From JAOACQ01 sp049968515 (GTDB taxonomy: Bacteria; Spirochaetota; Brevinematia; Brevinematales; JAOACQ01): 60,597 bases of DNA. Both the position numbers and the translations under genes were made by a program. This document shows, in pieces, positions 17,321-26,082 of the stretch (its first letter is position 1; every line of letters starts with the position of its first letter). Under the pieces are notes generated by a model that saw only the letters and a list, made by a program, of their open reading frames with translations, was not told the origin of the DNA and searched no databases. Where the stretch lies: the NCBI GenBank assembly GCA_049968515.1, contig JBMFQR010000011.1, positions 1 to 60,597 on the forward strand, written 5' to 3'.

Positions 17321-18502
17321 ATGAAGAGATTTTTAATTGCTTTAATGCTATTGATTTTTGCAAACCTTTTTTCTCTTAAACTGGAGTTTGCAAATCAAGT
17401 GGGCAGAAAGTACAGATTTAAAAACTGGAATAAGCAGGAGGTTCTCAGGAATGGAGTATTCTATCGAAAGCTTGAATCTCTCAACAAGGCTGTTTTAGAG
17501 GTTGTTGCCATAACAAATGGCTTTGCACTTTATACTGGAAAATATAATTACTATGAAAAAGACCCTCAGATAAATGAACCCTTTCAGCTTAAGGCTACAT
17601 ACGAAAGCAAATTTTTTCAGAATAAGCTTGGAGAAATGAGGGTACCGCCAGAGGTTCTTCTGCCAGTTGTGAGAAGTGTACCGACTTTTCCAGATGAGGA
17701 TATAAGCCCCGGCTTTTCCTGGAAAGCAGACGGTGAAGAAGTACACGAGGGAATATTAACAAGGGAGAACATAATAGTAACGTCAATTAAACCCACCTAT
17801 GTTTATCTTGGAAATGAAGAGATTGAAGGAAAACTTTATGCAAAGATATTGATAGATTACCATCTTATCCATTATCCCAAAAATGATCCGGATATACTTA
17901 GTTTTACTGGTTTTTCCCATTCAGTTTATTACTGGGATATTTCAAATTCTGCTCCTGGATTTTATAATGAGGAATACTCATTCTTATTTACCATAAGAAA
18001 TGGTGAAACTGTTCTTTATAGAGGGACCACAGAAGGAAAGGTTGATGAGATTATCGACTTAGAAAAGAACAAAAAAGAAGAACTAATATCTGAAATTTCA
18101 AACAGAATGGATATAAAAAATGAAAAAGAGGTTTCAATCTATGATGTAATTGATGGAATAATCGTCAATCTTGGTAATATTCTTTTTGATTTCAACAAGT
18201 ATAATCTTAAGAAAGAGTATGAAAAAAAGCTGGATGCTTTAGCAGATGTTTTAAGAAAGTATCCATCCATTGATATTTTGATTACAGGGCATACAGATAA
18301 TATTGGTACGGAAAAGTACAATCAAGCTCTTTCTGAAAGCAGGGCAAAGTCTGTTGCTGATTATTTAATAAAGAAGGGGATTGCTCCGAGTAGAATTTCT
18401 TATACAGGTTATGGAAGCACAAAACCGATTGCTGATAACTCAAAAGAAGAAGGCAGACAGAAAAACAGGAGGGTTGAAATTAAGCTTATCACTAAAGAAT
18501 GA
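17321..18502 (+). CDS. OmpA-family outer-membrane/peptidoglycan-binding protein
   Basis: A 393-residue exported protein. The signal peptide is MKRFLIALMLLIFANLFS. A beta-rich N-terminal region of unknown family (about 20-275) precedes an OmpA C-terminal domain (about 285-393). The latter has ILFDFNKYNLKKEYEKKLDALA, the peptidoglycan-binding ITGHTDNIGTEKYNQALSES (D and R residues in place), and ADNSKEEGRQKNRRVEI. Spirochaetes use such proteins to tether the envelope to the wall. AAGGAG precedes the ATG, and transcription is from the promoter at 17260. Confidence 0.88.
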   Translation: MKRFLIALMLLIFANLFSLKLEFANQVGRKYRFKNWNKQEVLRNGVFYRKLESLNKAVLEVVAITNGFALYTGKYNYYEKDPQINEPFQLKATYESKFFQNKLGEMRVPPEVLLPVVRSVPTFPDEDISPGFSWKADGEEVHEGILTRENIIVTSIKPTYVYLGNEEIEGKLYAKILIDYHLIHYPKNDPDILSFTGFSHSVYYWDISNSAPGFYNEEYSFLFTIRNGETVLYRGTTEGKVDEIIDLEKNKKEELISEISNRMDIKNEKEVSIYDVIDGIIVNLGNILFDFNKYNLKKEYEKKLDALADVLRKYPSIDILITGHTDNIGTEKYNQALSESRAKSVADYLIKKGIAPSRISYTGYGSTKPIADNSKEEGRQKNRRVEIKLITKE

Positions 18503-18530
18503 TGACAAATTTTTGAAAATAATTTATAAT
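18502..18530 (+). promoter_or_regulatory. Candidate promoter for the ExbB-chaperone operon
   Basis: ATGACA (18502-18507), a 17-bp spacer and TATAAT (18525-18530) lie directly after the preceding stop codon and 58 nt before the next ATG. The -35 box has one mismatch. Confidence 0.55.
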
Positions 18531-18588
18531 CTTAGGTGGTTTTTATTTCTTAAGACTTTTTACAATTAAAAAAATTCAGGAGTAAAAA

Positions 18589-19215
18589 ATGTTGTTCAGT
18601 TATTTTCAACAGGGTGGACCTGTAATGTATTTGATACTTTTAGCTTCTATAGTTGGTTTTGCGGTTTTTGTTGAAAGGTGGTTTTACCTTGAAAAGGTAA
18701 AAAAGAATGCAAAGATAATTAATGAGAAAATGAAGGAGAAGCTAAAAGGATTGAGGCTTGATGAGGCTATTGCTGTTTGTGAAAATTATCCGGGAGTTGC
18801 AAGCAACATAATAAAGGCTGGCCTTGAGGTGGCATCAAAACCCAGACAGGAAATTGAAAAGGCCATGGAAGATTCTGCTAAATTTGAATTGCCAAAACTG
18901 CAGAAGTATCTTCCAGTATTGTCAACTGTTGTCAGTATTTCTACCTTGCTGGGGCTGCTTGGTACTGTGATTGGTATGATTATCTCAAGTAGTGTTCTTG
19001 CTACCCAGGGAATGAGTGATCCTTCAAAGCTCATTGGTGGAATAGCACAGGCTCTTATAACAACTGCTTACGGATTGATAGTAGCTATTCCAGCAGTTGT
19101 TGCTTACAATTATATTACTGCAAAAATCGACAATATAATTACTGAAATAGAGATATCAACAATAGAACTCATAAAGTTGTTAAAAAAGGATGTGGAGAGT
19201 TCTAAAAAATGGTAG
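18589..19215 (+). CDS. MotA/TolQ/ExbB proton-channel family protein
   Basis: A 208-residue inner-membrane protein with three predicted helices (about 11-30, 105-130, 150-175). It has the family signature PVLSTVVSISTLLGLLGTVIGM, GMSDPSKLIGGIAQALITTAYGL and AIPAVVAYNY. TolQ/ExbB proteins use proton flow to energise envelope machinery together with an ExbD/TolR partner. No ExbD/TolR gene follows here; instead a chaperone-like gene does. The partner must be elsewhere or absent. The ribosome site CAGGAG is good. Confidence 0.9.
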   Translation: MLFSYFQQGGPVMYLILLASIVGFAVFVERWFYLEKVKKNAKIINEKMKEKLKGLRLDEAIAVCENYPGVASNIIKAGLEVASKPRQEIEKAMEDSAKFELPKLQKYLPVLSTVVSISTLLGLLGTVIGMIISSSVLATQGMSDPSKLIGGIAQALITTAYGLIVAIPAVVAYNYITAKIDNIITEIEISTIELIKLLKKDVESSKKW

Positions 19216-19259
19216 AGGCAGAATATTTCCTGCCACTCAAATTATTATGAGGAGAATTT

Positions 19260-20726
19260 ATGGACAGTATTGAATATCAGAAGAAAAAGAAGAGGAAAGA
19301 AGCCATAAGAAAGTTCGTTTTGAATTTCTTTATCTGGCTTTTGATTATTGCTTTTGTCTCGACTCTCGGAGTATATTGGGGGAGAGACATTAATGTAAGG
19401 GTTATGAAGATTGCAAAGATTGGCAAGGAAACTTATAATTATCAACCCGGCTCTGTATTTAACTATATACTCATCTTTAACAGGGAAAGGTTTGCCAGTT
19501 TTCTCCCGAGAAACATTGACGAGAAAACCTTTAACGAGATATTACTGAACTACTCTGTGGAAAGTTTAATAAACCAGGGAATGCTATCTGCCTTTGCCAG
19601 AGAGATGGGACTTCTTCCTTCTAAGGAGATAATCCGAAATATAATTGAGTATAAGATAAAGGGTGTTCTGACGAGAGTGCCTGATAAGGGACTGATTGAC
19701 TATGCCTTTATGGAATATGCAAATTTCTCTCTTGCAGGTGAAAATGGCGATATAATGAACTCCCTCGGGATGGTAACCTCATCGGAACTATTTTCTTACT
19801 ATTATTTACAGTCTTATATTGCAGAAGCAGAGCTTGCTATCTTTAACTACACAAATTACATAGCTGGCAGGATTGCACCAGAGGAATTGAAGGATTATTA
19901 CATAAAGAATATTTCAAAATATGTGAATGAAATAGAGGCAGAAGATGTTGCTGTAGGTTCAAAGGAGCTAGCTTACGAAGTAAATAAGGTTGCAAAGGAA
20001 GAGGGGTTTGATAGTGCGGTAAATAGATATAAAGATAGGATCAAACTCTCCAACGTAATATACTCAAGGAAAACAGGAGTTGCTAAAAGATTTGAACTTG
20101 CCTTAAAACTCAAAGCAGGTGAAATTTCAGAAAAGCCACAATTTGAAAATGGCGAGTATCATATCTTCAGGGTAAAGAGAATACAGGAGTTTGAAAATCT
20201 TTCTAAAGAGATAAAAAATGAGCTTTTACACAGCTTCATTCTGGACAACAAAGCAGTTCTATTAAAGAAGTATAGTCAGGATATAGATAAACTTATGGAG
20301 GATGTCAACTCGCAGATTTCAGCAGGTAAGGACTTAAAGAACATAGCTGCTTCTTTAAATGCGGGCTATTACAGGGTAAAAAACATATTTCCGGTGAGCA
20401 GATTTTTGTATGGTGAAGATAAAAAGCCATTGCCTATTGATGTTGGTGAAAATCCGGAGATAATTGACTATGCATTTACAGCTGAAACTGGCAAAATAGC
20501 AAAGATACAGAAAGAAGGCTATGTAATCTTTATAAAGCCAATTTCGAGAAAGGTTGATTCAAAGTTTTCATATACAAACATAAATGAAAATGTGATGAAG
20601 GAATATCTTTCTTATAAGGCTTCTGCTATAAGCAAAGACTGGATGGCATCACTCAAGAAAAGATATCAATATAAGATCTATACCAATGAGGTAGAAAAGC
20701 TTATCAGTGGGAAGATAGAAGATTAA
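19260..20726 (+). CDS. Membrane-anchored SurA/PpiD-like periplasmic chaperone
   Basis: A 488-residue protein. A basic N-terminus and one transmembrane helix (about 18-40) are followed by a SurA_N-type helical domain (VESLINQGMLSAFAREMGLLPSKEII). A central parvulin-like region (about 215-300, PEELKDYYIKNISKYV; KLKAGEISEKPQFENGEYHIFRV) follows. The overall architecture is that of PpiD: an inner-membrane-tethered chaperone or peptidyl-prolyl isomerase for exported proteins. The parvulin core is divergent, so isomerase activity is uncertain. It follows the ExbB-like gene by 44 nt and overlaps no neighbour. Confidence 0.78.
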   Translation: MDSIEYQKKKKRKEAIRKFVLNFFIWLLIIAFVSTLGVYWGRDINVRVMKIAKIGKETYNYQPGSVFNYILIFNRERFASFLPRNIDEKTFNEILLNYSVESLINQGMLSAFAREMGLLPSKEIIRNIIEYKIKGVLTRVPDKGLIDYAFMEYANFSLAGENGDIMNSLGMVTSSELFSYYYLQSYIAEAELAIFNYTNYIAGRIAPEELKDYYIKNISKYVNEIEAEDVAVGSKELAYEVNKVAKEEGFDSAVNRYKDRIKLSNVIYSRKTGVAKRFELALKLKAGEISEKPQFENGEYHIFRVKRIQEFENLSKEIKNELLHSFILDNKAVLLKKYSQDIDKLMEDVNSQISAGKDLKNIAASLNAGYYRVKNIFPVSRFLYGEDKKPLPIDVGENPEIIDYAFTAETGKIAKIQKEGYVIFIKPISRKVDSKFSYTNINENVMKEYLSYKASAISKDWMASLKKRYQYKIYTNEVEKLISGKIED

Positions 20727-20728
20727 AG

Positions 20729-21088
20729 ATGAACTGGTTCTTTTATATTATTGTCGGTCTGGGGGCCGGATTACTTAGCGGAATGCTTGGAATAGGAGGT
20801 GCAGTGCTTATAATACCTGCACTTGTGCTATTGGGTGGTTTTGAACAGAAGATGGCACAGGGCACGACGCTATTTCTAATGGTTTTCCCTATCGGGATAC
20901 TTGCAGTAATTGAGTATTTTAAATCCGGCTATGTGAGGGTAAAAGAGGGTATAATTATAGCTCTTTTCTTTCTTTTTGGGGGCTGGCTTGGTAGCAAGCT
21001 GGCTTTGAGCTTCAGTTCTTCTTTGCTTCAAAAGATTTTTGCAATTTTTATGCTTATTGTAGCAATTAGAATGTTTTTTAATAAATAG
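20729..21088 (+). CDS. Half-size TSUP (TauE/SafE-type) membrane transporter
   Basis: A 119-residue membrane protein with four helices. It has one copy of the TSUP repeat: GLGAGLLSGMLGIGGAVLIIPAL followed by GTTLFLMVFPIGILAVIEYF. Normal TSUP transporters (about 250 residues) contain two such repeats and move sulfite, sulfonates or similar anions. A single repeat would have to dimerise. The stop and the next gene (murA) are clean, and no second half was found next to it. It starts 2 nt after the chaperone gene's stop, with the ribosome site (GGGAAG) inside that gene. Confidence 0.85.
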   Translation: MNWFFYIIVGLGAGLLSGMLGIGGAVLIIPALVLLGGFEQKMAQGTTLFLMVFPIGILAVIEYFKSGYVRVKEGIIIALFFLFGGWLGSKLALSFSSSLLQKIFAIFMLIVAIRMFFNK

Positions 21089-21097
21089 GAAGTTATT

Positions 21098-22360
21098 ATG
21101 TATAAATACCTAATAAGAGGTGAAAATAAGTTAAAAGGCGAGGTCAAAATAAGCGGTTCAAAAAATGCTTCCCTGCCAATTATGGCTGCTTCACTTCTTA
21201 CTCCAGAAAGAGTAGTCGTTTACAATGTGCCTGAATTAATGGATATAAGGACAATGATAACCCTTCTTGAACATCTCGGTAAGAAGGTGAGTTTTTCAGA
21301 TAACACCCTTATCATTGAAGAAAATAATGATAGCCTTTTTGAGGCTCCATACGACATAGTGAGAAAAATGAGGGCATCCATAGCGGTTTTAGGTCCACTT
21401 CTGGCAAGAAAGAAAAGAGCAAGAGTTTCATTTCCCGGTGGTTGTGCCATAGGACCAAGACCCATAGATATTCACATCAGAGGGCTGAAGGCATTGGGGG
21501 CTGAAATCTCTATTGTGCATGGATATATAGATGCTACTGCAAAGGAGTTGAAAGGCACAACGATTAATCTACTCGGGATAAATGGGCCAAGTGTTCTTGC
21601 GACAGAAAATGTGATGATGGCAGCAACACTTGCTGAGGGGACAACAATTATAGAGGGGGCAGCATGTGAACCTGAGGTTGAGGATTTAGCAAACTTTCTG
21701 AATTCTATGGGAGCAAAAATTACTGGAGCTGGCACTCCTTTCATCAGAATTGAAGGGGTTAGCTTGTTGCACTCCACTGAATATAACGTTATACCTGACA
21801 GGATAGAGGCTGGAACTTTTATTGCGATGGCTGGAATTACATTCGGGGAGTTGACGATAAGAAATTTGAACATAAAGCATATTGAATATCCTGTGGATGT
21901 TTTCTCAAAAGCTGGTGTTGAAATAGAGATAAAGAGTGGTGATACAATCATAGCAAGAGGGAGAGATATAAAGCCAGTCGAAGTAGAGACACTTCCCTTC
22001 CCTTTCTTTCCCACAGACCTTCAGTCCCAGTTAATGGCACTTGTCTCAATAAGTGATGGAATTTCTATCATAAGTGAGAAGATTTTTACTGACAGATTTT
22101 TGCATGCGGCAGAGCTTAACAGAATGGGAGCAGATATAAAGGTAGATGGAGCCACAGCAATTATCAAAGGTGTTCCATATCTGACAGGGGCTTCTGTTAT
22201 GGCTTCTGATTTGAGAGCAGGGGCTGGCCTTGTGATAGCGGCTCTTGCGGCAAAGGGTACGAGTGAGGTTTTAAGAATTTATCATATTGACAGGGGATAT
22301 GAGAGGCTTGAAGAAAAAATAAGAAAGATTGGTGGCGATATAGAAAGAGTCCCACAATAG
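21098..22360 (+). CDS. murA: UDP-N-acetylglucosamine 1-carboxyvinyltransferase
   Basis: MurA transfers enolpyruvate to UDP-GlcNAc, the first committed step of peptidoglycan synthesis. The 420 residues match the family. The N-terminal EVKISGSKNASLPIMAASLL and the active-site loop with C116 (FPGGCAIGPRPIDIH) are intact. Retention of the cysteine is the form that fosfomycin alkylates. The C-terminal DLRAGAGLVIAALAAKGTSEV is typical. It is preceded by the small TSUP gene and followed after 23 nt by the TraB gene. Confidence 0.97.
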   Translation: MYKYLIRGENKLKGEVKISGSKNASLPIMAASLLTPERVVVYNVPELMDIRTMITLLEHLGKKVSFSDNTLIIEENNDSLFEAPYDIVRKMRASIAVLGPLLARKKRARVSFPGGCAIGPRPIDIHIRGLKALGAEISIVHGYIDATAKELKGTTINLLGINGPSVLATENVMMAATLAEGTTIIEGAACEPEVEDLANFLNSMGAKITGAGTPFIRIEGVSLLHSTEYNVIPDRIEAGTFIAMAGITFGELTIRNLNIKHIEYPVDVFSKAGVEIEIKSGDTIIARGRDIKPVEVETLPFPFFPTDLQSQLMALVSISDGISIISEKIFTDRFLHAAELNRMGADIKVDGATAIIKGVPYLTGASVMASDLRAGAGLVIAALAAKGTSEVLRIYHIDRGYERLEEKIRKIGGDIERVPQ

Positions 22361-22383
22361 CAATTTGATACAGGAGAGAGCTG

Positions 22384-23562
22384 ATGGAAAAGATTTCAGA
22401 TAACCTATTTTACTGCAGAATCTGGGAGAAGGATATTTATCTACTCGGCACTGCACATGTTCTTGATAAAAGTGCAGACGAGGTTGAAAGGTATATTGAG
22501 GAATTAAATCCAGATACAATATGTGTGGAACTATGTGAAGCAAGGTACAATTCTTTAAAAGATGAGAATAGATGGAAAAACCTTGATATTGTCAGGGTTA
22601 TAAAGGAAGGCAAGGGCTTTCTGCTACTATCCAATATGATTCTTTCGTCATTTCAAAGACGTGTCGGAAAGGATTTTAATACCAAGCCCGGAGAAGAAAT
22701 GCTGAGGGCTGTAAAAATAGCAGAAGAAAAAGGCAAAAGGATTGGGCTTGTGGACAGAGATGTAAACGTGACTTTAAAAAGAGCCTGGAATCTCTCAAAA
22801 TTCTCTGATAAGATGAAGATAATAGAGGTTCTTTTTGAAAGCATTTTCTCCAATGAGAAGATTGAAAAGGAAGAGATTGAAAATCTAATGGCAAATGGGG
22901 ATTTGATAAGCAGTATGATGGATGAACTTGCTACAAAACTTCCAAAGGTAAAAGAGGTTCTCATTGATGAGAGAGACTATTACATTGCGAAAAAAATTGC
23001 AGAATCATCTGGAGACAGGGTGCTTGCGGTAGTTGGCAAGGGGCATATAAACGGAATAATAAAGTTTCTGGAAGAAGGTTTGTTTGAAAGAGAATTAAAA
23101 GAGATAGAAGAAATTCCACCAGAGGGTAAATCAAAGAAAATCTTTCCCTATATCTTTGGTGGAACAGTTATTTTGCTATTTTTGCTGGGATTTTTAAAAG
23201 GAGCAAGGGTTGGAATGGATATGCTTTTTGCCTGGGTGATTGCTTCCGGGATATGTACTTCTCTTTTTGCATTGCTTGTAAGGGCACATCCGGTAACTAT
23301 AATCTTGTCCTGGCTTGCTGCACCGATTAAGATTTTGATGCCACCTGTAAATGCAGGCATCCTTCTTGCACCAATAGAAGCTGTGTTGAGAAAACCAAGA
23401 GTTATAGACTTTGAAAATCTGAATAATGATATAATGAGCTTTAAGGGCTTTTTCAAAAATAGAGTTACAAAGATTCTCATTGTTTTTGTGGCTGTCACAG
23501 TTGGTGCTATTATCGGACATACAATAGCAATAGTCTGGATGACGAAGATTTTAGCCTCATAA
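22384..23562 (+). CDS. TraB-family (TraB/PrgY/GumN-like) membrane protein
   Basis: A 392-residue protein. The N-terminal TraB domain has the paired motifs LLGTAHVLDKSADEV (H25, S30), DTICVELCEARY, and AVVGKGHINGI (second conserved GxxH). Three or four transmembrane helices occupy about 255-390. The family resembles erythromycin-esterase/Tiki-type metal-dependent proteases in fold. Enterococcal PrgY/TraB shut down pheromone signalling, but most bacterial homologues have no assigned substrate. It is probably co-transcribed with murA. Confidence 0.88.
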   Translation: MEKISDNLFYCRIWEKDIYLLGTAHVLDKSADEVERYIEELNPDTICVELCEARYNSLKDENRWKNLDIVRVIKEGKGFLLLSNMILSSFQRRVGKDFNTKPGEEMLRAVKIAEEKGKRIGLVDRDVNVTLKRAWNLSKFSDKMKIIEVLFESIFSNEKIEKEEIENLMANGDLISSMMDELATKLPKVKEVLIDERDYYIAKKIAESSGDRVLAVVGKGHINGIIKFLEEGLFERELKEIEEIPPEGKSKKIFPYIFGGTVILLFLLGFLKGARVGMDMLFAWVIASGICTSLFALLVRAHPVTIILSWLAAPIKILMPPVNAGILLAPIEAVLRKPRVIDFENLNNDIMSFKGFFKNRVTKILIVFVAVTVGAIIGHTIAIVWMTKILAS

Positions 23563-23593
23563 AAAATTTTTTCAAAAATCCGAAAAAATATTC

Positions 23594-24271
23594 ATGAGGA
23601 TAAGTCTCCTGAAAAAGTCTTTCATCAGAAATTTTGCTATAAACATTTGTTTTTATAAAATATTGATGGCTTTAATTTTTATTCCCGCTCTCATTTTTCC
23701 TGCTGATGATTCCTTTTATGAAAGGATAGTTGATATTTCAAGAAAGTCCATCGGATTGAAAAAAATTCCGTCGGTTGGTGGAAAGAATTTCACATCAGAT
23801 TGTATAGGTTTTGTGAGGTATGTATATTATAAAGCTGGAGTTGACCTGTTAAAACTCTATGGCTATGGAAGGGGTGGTGTCAGTTCAGTTTATGATGGAA
23901 TGAAAAAGAGAAACTGGATTTACGAAGGTAAAATTCCAGCGCTGGGAGATTTAATATTTTTTGATAATACCTATGATGTTAACAGGGATAGGAAATGGAA
24001 TGATGCACTGACACATATTGGTATTGTAACCGGATATGGTAAAAATAACACCATATTTTTTGTGCACTATGCAAGCGGCGGAGTAAAAGAGGACAGGATT
24101 AATCTCTTTTATCCCAATACACATGCTTTCAGACAGAAGAATGGCACTCTTTATGTTATTAACTCCCATTTGCGTTTCAACAGGGGTGAGGGTTATAGCA
24201 GAAAAGATTATTTAGCCTCTTCTTTTTTCAGATGTTTTGGAAGAGTACACGTGAGGAAGAAAAATGAATAG
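23594..24271 (+). CDS. Exported CHAP/NlpC-P60-like cysteine hydrolase
   Basis: A 225-residue protein. After a hydrophobic N-terminus (signal peptide or anchor to about residue 37) it carries a papain-like peptidoglycan hydrolase core. The predicted nucleophile is C70 (SDCIGFVRYVYY), followed by PALGDLIFFDNTYD and H141 (ALTHIGIVTGY). H158 or nearby polar residues (FFVHYASGGVK) may complete the site. It may cleave peptide cross-links or act as an amidase. The start codon has a weak ribosome site and the true start could be slightly internal. Its last 8 nt overlap trpF. Confidence 0.75.
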   Translation: MRISLLKKSFIRNFAINICFYKILMALIFIPALIFPADDSFYERIVDISRKSIGLKKIPSVGGKNFTSDCIGFVRYVYYKAGVDLLKLYGYGRGGVSSVYDGMKKRNWIYEGKIPALGDLIFFDNTYDVNRDRKWNDALTHIGIVTGYGKNNTIFFVHYASGGVKEDRINLFYPNTHAFRQKNGTLYVINSHLRFNRGEGYSRKDYLASSFFRCFGRVHVRKKNE

Positions 24272-24935
24272 AATCCGGGTGAAGATTTGTGGAATTAAAG
24301 ATTTGCTTTTTGCTTTGAAAGCAGTTGAATGCGGAGCTGATGCAATCGGGTTTGTGTTCTATGAGAAAAGCCCAAGATTTATTGAGGTTGATAAGGCAGG
24401 TGATATAATAAAAAATCTTCCGGCTTTTGTAAACAAAGTCGGAGTTTTTGTGAATCATAATATTTCAGAAATATTAAGGATTGTTGAAAAAACAGGAATT
24501 GATACAATTCAACTGCATGGTGAATATGATATTAATTTTTTGAAAAATCTTAAATCCTACATAAATCTACCAATTATTTATGCAATAAGAATTGAGGCAA
24601 TTTCTGATTTTAAGATAGAGGATGATGTTATCAAAGAGCTGACAGATAATGCTTCAAACATACTAATCGACAAGCTAGATAAAAAAGAATATGGTGGGAC
24701 GGGGAAGTCAATCTTTTTCGATGAAGGGCTAAATGAAAACTCAAAGGATTTTATCTCAAAAAAGGTAATTTTAGCCGGTGGAATAAATAAGGAAAACATA
24801 AGCCACATTCTTGGTTTTATAAAGCCCTATGGAATCGATGTTTCGAGCGGTGTCGAAATAAAAAAGGGTGAGAAAGATAAAAAGCTTTTAGAAGAATTCT
24901 TCGAGGTCTTTTACAGATACTCTATCCTGAGATAA
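24264..24935 (+). CDS. trpF: Phosphoribosylanthranilate isomerase
   Basis: TrpF performs the Amadori rearrangement in tryptophan synthesis. The 223-residue TIM barrel begins VKICGIKD with the catalytic C9. It has AIGFVFYEKSPRFI, GVFVNHN, IDTIQLHGEYD, and the phosphate-binding C-terminus LAGGINKENI ... GIDVSSGVEIKKGEKD with the general-acid aspartate. No other trp genes are nearby, so it is an orphan copy or the pathway is dispersed. It overlaps the hydrolase gene by 8 nt. Confidence 0.93.
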   Translation: MNRIRVKICGIKDLLFALKAVECGADAIGFVFYEKSPRFIEVDKAGDIIKNLPAFVNKVGVFVNHNISEILRIVEKTGIDTIQLHGEYDINFLKNLKSYINLPIIYAIRIEAISDFKIEDDVIKELTDNASNILIDKLDKKEYGGTGKSIFFDEGLNENSKDFISKKVILAGGINKENISHILGFIKPYGIDVSSGVEIKKGEKDKKLLEEFFEVFYRYSILR

Positions 24936-24991
24936 TCCAGAAGAAAGACTTTGTCCACCGTTTTCAGAGCAATACTAAAAAGCAAGTATCT

Positions 24992-25279
24992 TCAAACTAC
25001 TTTTATTTCCCTCGTAACCCTTGAAAATCTTTTATCATATTCAGCAAGCGAATTTACAACCTTCTTTCTCATATAATATAAACCGCCTGCATATTTGACA
25101 ACAATACCATCATAGACAATCTTTGTTCTCTGCGAGATGTAATTCACTCTGCCTACTATTTCAATATTTTTCCAGTTTGGACATGTTACGAGTTCTGGCA
25201 ATTTTGTAAGGATAGAGGCTTCAATCGTATCATTCTTTACAGCATCAAAATACATCTTTGCAACCGAAGAAGCGTCCAT
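24992..25279 (-). CDS. Small protein of unknown function
   Basis: A 95-residue soluble protein with no signal peptide or membrane helix. It has a helical N-terminus (MDASSVAKMYFDAVKND) and a beta-rich middle. I do not recognise the family. AGAGAGG precedes the ATG. It is convergent with trpF and downstream of the CvpA-like gene on the same strand, 211 nt away. That gap (25280-25490) holds only a short dyad (AAATTGCC / GGCAATTT, 25377-25395) and no convincing gene. Confidence 0.55.
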   Translation of the reverse strand: MDASSVAKMYFDAVKNDTIEASILTKLPELVTCPNWKNIEIVGRVNYISQRTKIVYDGIVVKYAGGLYYMRKKVVNSLAEYDKRFSRVTREIKVV

Positions 25280-25490
25280 ATTAAACCTCTCTTTTAAAAT
25301 CCCCGGGGTACCGTAAGAAGATTCCCGGTTTCCTAAAAATATTATAAACCTCTATCTGAACTTCCTGTTTCCCATTAAATTGCCAGAGGCAATTTCAAGA
25401 GAAGCAACTCCATTCAGAGCTCGAGGTTTTACTCTTATGGATACCAAAGCCGGAAATATTTTTCTACACGTATACCCCAGGATTTTACTA

Positions 25491-25949
25491 TTAAAACTTT
25501 ATAAAATCAAAAAACAAAAACCACCTTAAGGGAGTTACAATTGCATTAAAAAATGCAGGTGGTATCATATTCTGGATTTTTAGTATTCCAAAAAAGTTAA
25601 GATAATCAACAATTAGGCCAATTACAAGCCATCCTTGAATAAGTCCAAGAAGACAGCCGAGAAAATGGCTGACAATAGTGGGTTTTTTCTCCTCTTCTCC
25701 AAGCCTTATAGCACTCTGGAAAACAATGAAAAATATCACAAATCCTATGCCACCAACAATGTATGAGACCAGTCTCAGGTCAGAAATAAAATGTGCCACC
25801 TTGACTATAATTGCTGAAAGCACCATAGGCAGTGCTATTCTCAAAAACCATTTGAAAGCAAAATACAAACCATACCTTGTGTTTATGTAAGCAAAAACCG
25901 AAAGGACTACAACAAAAGAAACTAAAAAGATTATATACTCTTTTGTCAT
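25491..25949 (-). CDS. CvpA-family-like membrane protein
   Basis: A 152-residue integral membrane protein with four or five helices. Their arrangement, and a loop like AHFISDLRLVSYIVGGIGFVIFF followed by FLGCLLGLIQGWLVIGLIVDYL, resembles CvpA (colicin V production) proteins. The role is unknown; in other bacteria the family affects envelope homeostasis. The frame extends to a TTG at 25964, but GGAGGTTAG precedes the ATG at 25947-25949, so that start is used. Confidence 0.65.
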   Translation of the reverse strand: MTKEYIIFLVSFVVVLSVFAYINTRYGLYFAFKWFLRIALPMVLSAIIVKVAHFISDLRLVSYIVGGIGFVIFFIVFQSAIRLGEEEKKPTIVSHFLGCLLGLIQGWLVIGLIVDYLNFFGILKIQNMIPPAFFNAIVTPLRWFLFFDFIKF

Positions 25950-26082
25950 TCTTCTAACCTCCAAACTTTTTTAATTATCTTAATATTAAAATCTTAAAAA
26001 GTCAAGAAGAATTGGGTTTTTATAAAATAGGGGAAAAGAAGATGGTATTTTGTCACTCTGGCGATGCCTAACAGTTTGTTTT

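Noticed and set aside
21472..22014. 180-codon open frame antisense to murA
   Set aside because: It lies wholly inside a clear murA gene, has no ribosome site and no recognisable protein features; it is a shadow of the codon usage on the other strand.
25300..25325. CCCCGGGGTACC, resembling a cloning polylinker
   Set aside because: Only a few overlapping restriction-site-like bases match; surrounding sequence is ordinary AT-rich intergenic DNA, so vector contamination is not supported.
25377..25395. Short dyad AAATTGCC-AGA-GGCAATTT as a terminator
   Set aside because: No T-run on either side and a 3-nt loop; too weak to call as a terminator.
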